Assembly (NCBI RefSeq): GCF_927797785.1
Contig: NZ_CAKMLL010000068.1
Coordinates: forward strand, 53,947 to 117,946
Source: Candidatus Nitrotoga sp. BS
Lineage (GTDB): Bacteria; Pseudomonadota; Gammaproteobacteria; Burkholderiales; Gallionellaceae
Direction of reading: 5' to 3'
Length of the DNA: 64,000 nucleotides
The notes beneath the pieces were generated by a model. That model did not search any database. It had not been told where the DNA came from and saw only the letters and a list, made by a program, of their open reading frames with translations. The first letter of the stretch is position 1. Every line of letters starts with the position of its first letter. Both the position numbers and the translations under genes were made by a program. Of this stretch, positions 59,365 to 64,000 are shown piece after piece.

Positions 59365-61806
59365 CTACGGCAGCAGCGGAACAATCCTCGCCGCCGGGTT
59401 GAACCCCGCTCCCGCCGCGATCGGCCCGACCCACTTGAACGTGGGATTTGCCGCGTTCCAGGTGAGGTGCCGATAGTAGCTAAGCTTACCGTCGGTAGCT
59501 AGCCCATAGATCACGCCGTTACCGGTTGAGAACAACTGCGCGTATCCGTCCCAACCGGTGCCGACTTGCACCGGACCGCTCCAACGCTTTTCGCCGCCCA
59601 TCGGGTCGAGGTGATGGTAGAGCATTAGCTTGCCGTCATTCGTCACGGCGTAGATGACGCCCTCACCCGCACTAAACACAGTCTTGAATGAGCTCCAACC
59701 GGTGCTGATCTTCTTGGGGCCGACCCAGCTGGCCTCGCCAGTCGCAAAACCAGTGTTTCGATACCACATGAGCGAGCCATCGGGCGCGATGGCGTAGATA
59801 ACGCCATTGCCGCCACCCATGATTTGCGTGAACGACTGCCAGCCGTTACCTACCTTGATAGGTCCGCGCCACGAGTTCGAACCGTCGTTCACGCCATCGT
59901 GCTGGTACCACAGCAGATCGCCGTTCTGAGCGCGTGCATAGAGATGGTTGCCGCCGCCGGGAATGATCTGGTCGTACGTGTTCCACGCAGAGCTCGAGGA
60001 CGGCAGGATGATAGGCGCGGTGCCGGTCTCGGGATTGTTGTGGCGGTTCTCGGTGAGGGAGCCGTCTGCACCGACCACATAGAAGGTGGTGAAGGAAGGA
60101 GCTGGGTTAGTTAGAACCGCAGGCTGCTGTGCAGCGATCACCGCAGCAATGGACGTGGACTTGCCCGCAGTGGCGGATGGGGTAACCAACGCGCCTCTGG
60201 AGAGACCGCCGGTCGTCGCGCTCTTGGTTTCCTTGCCTGCGCCAATAGCGTCTGCGATGCGCGCCGCGCGGAAGTCATCCGTTGCCGTGACGCGGTCAGA
60301 AACCAGACTGTTTTTGCCGAGGCAAATGATTCCACGCTTGTCATTGAGCTGATGGCCGTTGAAAAAACCACCGGCAGGATAGAACTGGCGGCGGCAATAT
60401 TCGTTGGCAGCACGGGCTGCGGATCCCCAGCCGATGGCGTTCAGATCGCCCACAGGCGTTTTCTGTGCGCTGAGCTCCCCAAGCGTGGCGTCGAACCACG
60501 TGGCGTTGGTGTTATTGAAGCAGAACACGCCGTTTTTCTGATCGGGAAAACCACCGTTGGGCTGCGATTTCGCTTCATATCCGGTAAGCAGGCCGCCAAC
60601 TGAGGTGGAATCCCGGTTTTTGCAAAAATCATTCGCGGCGCGCGCGCCCTGAGCCCAGCGAGTCTGCACGATGGTGGTGAATTTGTCGTTTATTTTGGCC
60701 ATGTCGGCGGGGCCCGCGTCATACCAACGGCCTGCCGCAGCGCTCGCACAGCGAGCCTGGTAACGCACACCGGGCTGAAAATTACCGTCAAAAAAACCAA
60801 ATTCGAAGCCACGGTTGTGGCACGCCAGCTGCGCAGCGCGACGAACGTAATCCCACGGCAGGGAGTCGATTTGGCCTAACAACATCTCTTTCTGGATCTG
60901 TGCTTCGCTGTGTTGCACCTGCACGGTTTGTACGGGCCTGGCCGGATCCCACCCCTGCTTCATGAGGTCGTAGATCGCGCCGCCGAAGTAACCCACTGGC
61001 GCATCGGCACATTCCGTGATATCGCTGGCCCATGTCCAGGAATCGCTAGCGGGGCATTGCTTACCCGTGAGACAATCGGCGTGACACAACGCATGCACGC
61101 CCGCGATGCGCGGCACGCCGTGGCTCATTTCAAAGCTCGGGCCACCGCTGTCGCCGCCACCGACCATTTCGCCCTTCGGCCCCTTCGGATACCAGAAGAG
61201 GTTGGACTCGATGCGGTTAACTGTGAACACGAAACTACGAAACTGGTTATCACCGGAGGTCGGTATGAAGGTCTTTCCTTTTTTGACCGCGAGCGTGTTG
61301 ATACCGCGGCCATACACCGCGACGTTGACATTTTTCATGTCGTTGAGCGAAAGCTCGCTGAGTTCGCGCACATAGCCGGTAGTCGAGCCATTCACGCGCA
61401 TTGGACTTTGCAGGTGGATCAACGAGAAATCGTACATAAAACCCCGGTCATCAAGCCCCCAGGAGCGATAGATATAGTCTGCATTGCCGATCTGCGCCTT
61501 CGCACCCCAATTGCCGTTCAGCTGCACATTGGCAGGCATGCGCATGGCAGCGCCGTCGAGGCAATGCGCTGCACTGATGACCCAGCTGTTGGTAAGCAGG
61601 CTTGCGCTGCAGCCGCGCCCATTGGCCATCATCTGCAACAATCCTAACTGTTCCTGCTGTTGTTCAGTAACGACGACATTGGAGATGAGCGGGCTCTGAC
61701 TGGTTCCGAGGTGTCCCTCCTCGTCGGCGCTGGCAGGTTGCATAAAGGCGGCGAATATCAATACGCCTGCAAGGAAGTTTTGAAAGATAGCCAGCCTGTT
61801 ATACAT
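59365..61806 (-). CDS. Secreted trypsin-like serine protease with tachylectin-2-like C-terminal propeller
   Basis: An 813-residue secreted protein. GGAG lies 9 bases ahead of ATG 61806; a signal peptide ends near PASA (about residue 27). The S1 protease domain is about 45-290 with an intact triad: H81 (SAAHCLDG), D126 (YDFSLIHL) and S220 (GGGDSGGPSF). The middle (about 310-540) has two to three Cys-rich repeats, e.g. GARAANDFCKNR...GGLLTGY and AARAANEYCRRQ...GGFFNGH. The C-terminus (about 590-813) has four to five tachylectin-2 type blades (GVIYAIAPDGSLMWYRNTG, WVGP, GWSSF). The targets are unknown; carbohydrate-binding plus proteolysis suggests an extracellular role. Confidence 0.88.
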   Translation of the reverse strand: MYNRLAIFQNFLAGVLIFAAFMQPASADEEGHLGTSQSPLISNVVVTEQQQEQLGLLQMMANGRGCSASLLTNSWVISAAHCLDGAAMRMPANVQLNGNWGAKAQIGNADYIYRSWGLDDRGFMYDFSLIHLQSPMRVNGSTTGYVRELSELSLNDMKNVNVAVYGRGINTLAVKKGKTFIPTSGDNQFRSFVFTVNRIESNLFWYPKGPKGEMVGGGDSGGPSFEMSHGVPRIAGVHALCHADCLTGKQCPASDSWTWASDITECADAPVGYFGGAIYDLMKQGWDPARPVQTVQVQHSEAQIQKEMLLGQIDSLPWDYVRRAAQLACHNRGFEFGFFDGNFQPGVRYQARCASAAAGRWYDAGPADMAKINDKFTTIVQTRWAQGARAANDFCKNRDSTSVGGLLTGYEAKSQPNGGFPDQKNGVFCFNNTNATWFDATLGELSAQKTPVGDLNAIGWGSAARAANEYCRRQFYPAGGFFNGHQLNDKRGIICLGKNSLVSDRVTATDDFRAARIADAIGAGKETKSATTGGLSRGALVTPSATAGKSTSIAAVIAAQQPAVLTNPAPSFTTFYVVGADGSLTENRHNNPETGTAPIILPSSSSAWNTYDQIIPGGGNHLYARAQNGDLLWYQHDGVNDGSNSWRGPIKVGNGWQSFTQIMGGGNGVIYAIAPDGSLMWYRNTGFATGEASWVGPKKISTGWSSFKTVFSAGEGVIYAVTNDGKLMLYHHLDPMGGEKRWSGPVQVGTGWDGYAQLFSTGNGVIYGLATDGKLSYYRHLTWNAANPTFKWVGPIAAGAGFNPAARIVPLLP

Positions 61807-62012
61807 GTGATCATCTCCATGATTTAGTTGTGTTTAGAATAGAGGTTTCAACCGAGCAAGTAAAGACAAATTAACTTGTCCTCAGCGGTCATGTTGCTGC
61901 TTGGTTCGGCATGGAATACGAGCAAAAACTTGTCACATTGCATTTTTATAGATGCTAAATGTATATCGCGCATATCCAGCCCAAAAACGTTTATCATTCA
62001 AAAATTGTAAGT

Positions 62013-63449
62013 ATGTTTGGCCATTCTCACCCTATGCCATTAACACACCTTCAAAACGGAGTCCCTATCTCGTCGCGGAATGCACCCTGCCCATGCAAAA
62101 GTGGGCTGCGCTACAAGCACTGCTGTAGTTTGCTGAACAGCAACGTGTCAACTGCGGCAACGAGGCACGAGATCAATCGCCATGCGGGGCTCGCCTTGCA
62201 AAGAAGCGGGAAATTCTTTCAGGCGATTGACGCTTATGATGCCATCCTCCGGGAACGAAGCGAAGACTGGGAAGTCGCTCACATGAGAGCCGTCACGCTC
62301 TACCAGATCGGTCTTATGGACGATTCACGCGCGGCTTTTGCTGCATTGCTATCCACCTGCGCCGTTAATTTTTCCGGTTTCTGGTCAAATCTCGGCTTGC
62401 TATTGGCATCTGTCTGCCCGGATCATCTATCCTCGTTTATGCAGAAAAAACTCGTCGAATATCGATGCATGCACCCGGCATTAGCGGATGCTAAAGCGAA
62501 CCAGCGCAGCCAGACGCCTCCTCCGAAACGTCCAACCGTGTCGGTTGTAATGCCGGCTTACATGCACGCACGTTATGTCGCCGAAGCTATCGCTTCAGTG
62601 TGTGCCCAGACACAACTCCCGCTGGAATTAATCGTGATTGACGATGGCTCCATCGACGACACAACTAAACACTGTCGTGCTGCGCTTGTAGAGGCCCCGT
62701 TTCCAGTAACGTTCATTGCCCGTGAAAACAGGGGGGCTGCAGCCACCCTGAACCAAGGTATCGCATTAGCCAAGGGTGATTTTATTCAGCTACTCAATTC
62801 CGACGACCGACTGCCAGCAGAGCGCATAGCGACGATGCTGCCGATGTTGCTGGAAAGCAATGCCGATTGGGGCTACGCGCGTGTTTCATATATAGACACA
62901 CTCGGCCAATCCCTTGACCACCTTACCGATGCCCGCATCGCTGCACTGATGTCGGCTCAGAATGCAACAGTCATGTCTGGCACGCTTGGTCTGGCGATGC
63001 TGCGCACGAACTCGGCCATTTCCAGCGGCAATCTAATGTTCCGCAAGCGTCTCTGGGAAACCTTAGGTGGGTTTCGCGACTATCGCTATAACCATGATTG
63101 GGATTTTTGCCTGCGTGCAGCGCTGCAGTGCGAGCCGGTATTGGCGCCACAGCCGCTATACGAGTACCGTGTCCATGACCGCAATACCATCACAGAAGCG
63201 GCTGGCGTGCCGCGTCTGGAACACGGCAAGGTCATGGCGGCTTTCGTCAGCCTCGCGCAAAGCCAATCTACCTGGCCAAATTCTTTTGCACCTACTTTTG
63301 CCAACTGGGGTGGAGAGTTTCTTGCCCTGCTTGGCGCAACCAATGCATTGCAACATTTACCTATTGCGTTAATCGAGCAGGCGCTTCAGGTTCCTCTTTC
63401 GCTAGCACCCTCAAACCGGATTGGAGAAGAGTCATGCGTGTTTCTTTAA
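62013..63449 (+). CDS. SEC-C / TPR / family 2 glycosyltransferase fusion
   Basis: Several starts are possible (61959, 62013, 62034); none has a strong Shine-Dalgarno sequence. With 62013 the protein has 478 residues. The N-terminus has a SEC-C zinc motif, NAPCPCKSGLRYKHCC (about 22-37). A TPR-like segment follows (about 45-140). From about 170 a GT-A domain reads VSVVMPAYMHARYVAEAIAS, then VIDDGSIDDT and LLNSDDRLPAERI (DxD-like SDD). NHDWDFCLRAAL and YEYRVHDRNT complete the GT2 pattern. The acceptor is unknown, probably a surface glycan. It overlaps the next gene by 16 bases. Confidence 0.88.
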   Translation: MFGHSHPMPLTHLQNGVPISSRNAPCPCKSGLRYKHCCSLLNSNVSTAATRHEINRHAGLALQRSGKFFQAIDAYDAILRERSEDWEVAHMRAVTLYQIGLMDDSRAAFAALLSTCAVNFSGFWSNLGLLLASVCPDHLSSFMQKKLVEYRCMHPALADAKANQRSQTPPPKRPTVSVVMPAYMHARYVAEAIASVCAQTQLPLELIVIDDGSIDDTTKHCRAALVEAPFPVTFIARENRGAAATLNQGIALAKGDFIQLLNSDDRLPAERIATMLPMLLESNADWGYARVSYIDTLGQSLDHLTDARIAALMSAQNATVMSGTLGLAMLRTNSAISSGNLMFRKRLWETLGGFRDYRYNHDWDFCLRAALQCEPVLAPQPLYEYRVHDRNTITEAAGVPRLEHGKVMAAFVSLAQSQSTWPNSFAPTFANWGGEFLALLGATNALQHLPIALIEQALQVPLSLAPSNRIGEESCVFL

Positions 63450-63970
63450 TCGTGGCGTCCGAACCCGATTCTTTTAATCACAAACAGCGGAATTTCTTCG
63501 CTTCAATCGCAGCCCAGACCTACCCCCATTATGCATTCGAGCTTATCCTAGTTGATGGTCAGGGGAAAGCGTCCACATCGCGAGCATTTTCAGAGTTTCG
63601 CCAACAGTATCCCGCGATCTCGGCATCGTTACTCAGATCTCCAAGTCCGGCACGGGCGACCCAAAACAACATGGCTGCCGCTCAGGCCGGCGGTGATCTG
63701 CTTATATTTCTCGCAGACGACTTCGACCCTTCCCCCGGCTTGATTGCCGCTTATGTGGAATACCACATACTGAACCCCGATCTTAACGCTGTGGGTATAG
63801 GCCCGGGGTTGTTCCCGGATAATTTCCGAAAAGACATATTCGCTCGCTGGCTGGAAGACTCCGGCAAAATATTTGGCGTTCCTATGCGCCGTATTTTGGC
63901 GGTCTGGCCCAAGACATTTTTCTATGCTGGCAATGCTTCAATCAAGGTAACTACTCACCCCTATAAATAA
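63434..63970 (+). pseudogene. Family 2 glycosyltransferase, truncated by a probable mobile-element junction
   Basis: GGAG lies about 8 bases before ATG 63434. The 178 residues begin as a normal GT2 (MRVSLIVASEPDSFNHKQRN, then LILVDGQGKAST and FLADDFDPSPGLI with the DD metal site). The conserved FYAGNASIK is reached at about residue 170. There the family continues for roughly 80-150 more residues, but here eight unrelated residues (VTTHPYK plus stop) end it. The break falls near 63945. Confidence 0.6.
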
Positions 63971-64000
63971 TCAAGAAAACACTTGACAGGTTTTTAGGGG
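63945..64000. mobile_element. Probable left end of an insertion element (extends beyond window)
   Basis: From about 63945 the sequence stops resembling a glycosyltransferase gene and becomes AT-rich, with GGTAACTACTCACCC, TATAAATAATC and CTTGACAGG (a TTGACA -35-like box) before the edge. This looks like an IS or transposon terminus inserted in the GT2 gene, but no transposase is visible in the window. Confidence 0.35.

Noticed and set aside
60910..61647. 245-codon plus-strand frame opposite the protease gene
   Set aside because: Antisense shadow; the minus-strand frame has signal peptide, triad and repeats.

Overview
The window is a stretch of a Gram-negative betaproteobacterial chromosome, most likely from the Nitrosomonadales and possibly Gallionellaceae-like. 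This placement is inferred from gene content and order, not from a marker gene. Pointers are: hpf, ptsN, hprK and rapZ next to rpoN and the lpt/kds genes; mlaFEDCB followed by an ABC-2 exporter, murA, hisG (short form) and hisD; dapF-DUF484-xerC; zapB-like, zapA and 6S RNA in series; and argS-SPOR-dsbA. No rRNA, tRNA or CRISPR array was seen.

Layout. (1) 1-2.7 kb: the 3' end of an rhs gene whose variable tip carries an L,D-transpeptidase-like motif. It is followed by a secreted, probably periplasmic immunity candidate with an in-frame TGA. Behind it lie a decayed BrnT-type toxin-antitoxin pair and a second, frameshifted RHS tip plus immunity remnant. (2) 2.7-9.5 kb: aroC, a quinone-reductase-like MDR, ubiD, two LpxL-type acyltransferases and metK. 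(3) 9.5-10.4 kb: two broken transposase genes (IS5 and IS1595 types). (4) 10.5-16.1 kb: the cell-shape cluster mreB, mreC, mreD, mrdA, rodA on the minus strand. (5) 16.2-20.6 kb: gatCAB and a periplasmic ATP-dependent DNA ligase. (6) 20.6-26.3 kb: SDR, dsbA, a SPOR protein, argS and nnrS. (7) 26.3-33.3 kb: a compact type I restriction island on the minus strand, read as hsdM, GIY-YIG gene, hsdS, fic, hsdR. Three of its four junctions overlap, and two of its genes carry REP-like sequence as in-frame coding. A fragment resembling a Fic C-terminus lies upstream. (8) 33.3-41.3 kb: xerC, DUF484, dapF, a TSUP permease, an EVE protein, a secreted DUF5648-like protein, 6S RNA with its terminator, zapA, a zapB-like gene, ubiX, and a Gx transporter with a NusG-II protein. 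(9) 41.5-57.1 kb: rapZ, hprK, ptsN, hpf, rpoN, lptB, lptA, lptC, kdsC, kdsD, then hisD, hisG, murA, an ABC-2 exporter and mlaBCDEF. (10) 57.5-64 kb: metY-type OAH sulfhydrylase, a secreted trypsin-like protease fused to a tachylectin-like propeller, a SEC-C/GT2 fusion, and a GT2 gene that loses its sequence abruptly near the window end, probably at a mobile-element junction.

Most of the window is housekeeping: envelope building (mre/mrd, lpx, lpt, kds, mla, murA), sigma-54/PTS-Ntr regulation, and amino-acid and ubiquinone synthesis. The accessory parts are the RHS tip graveyard, the restriction island with GIY-YIG and Fic passengers, and the two large secreted proteins.
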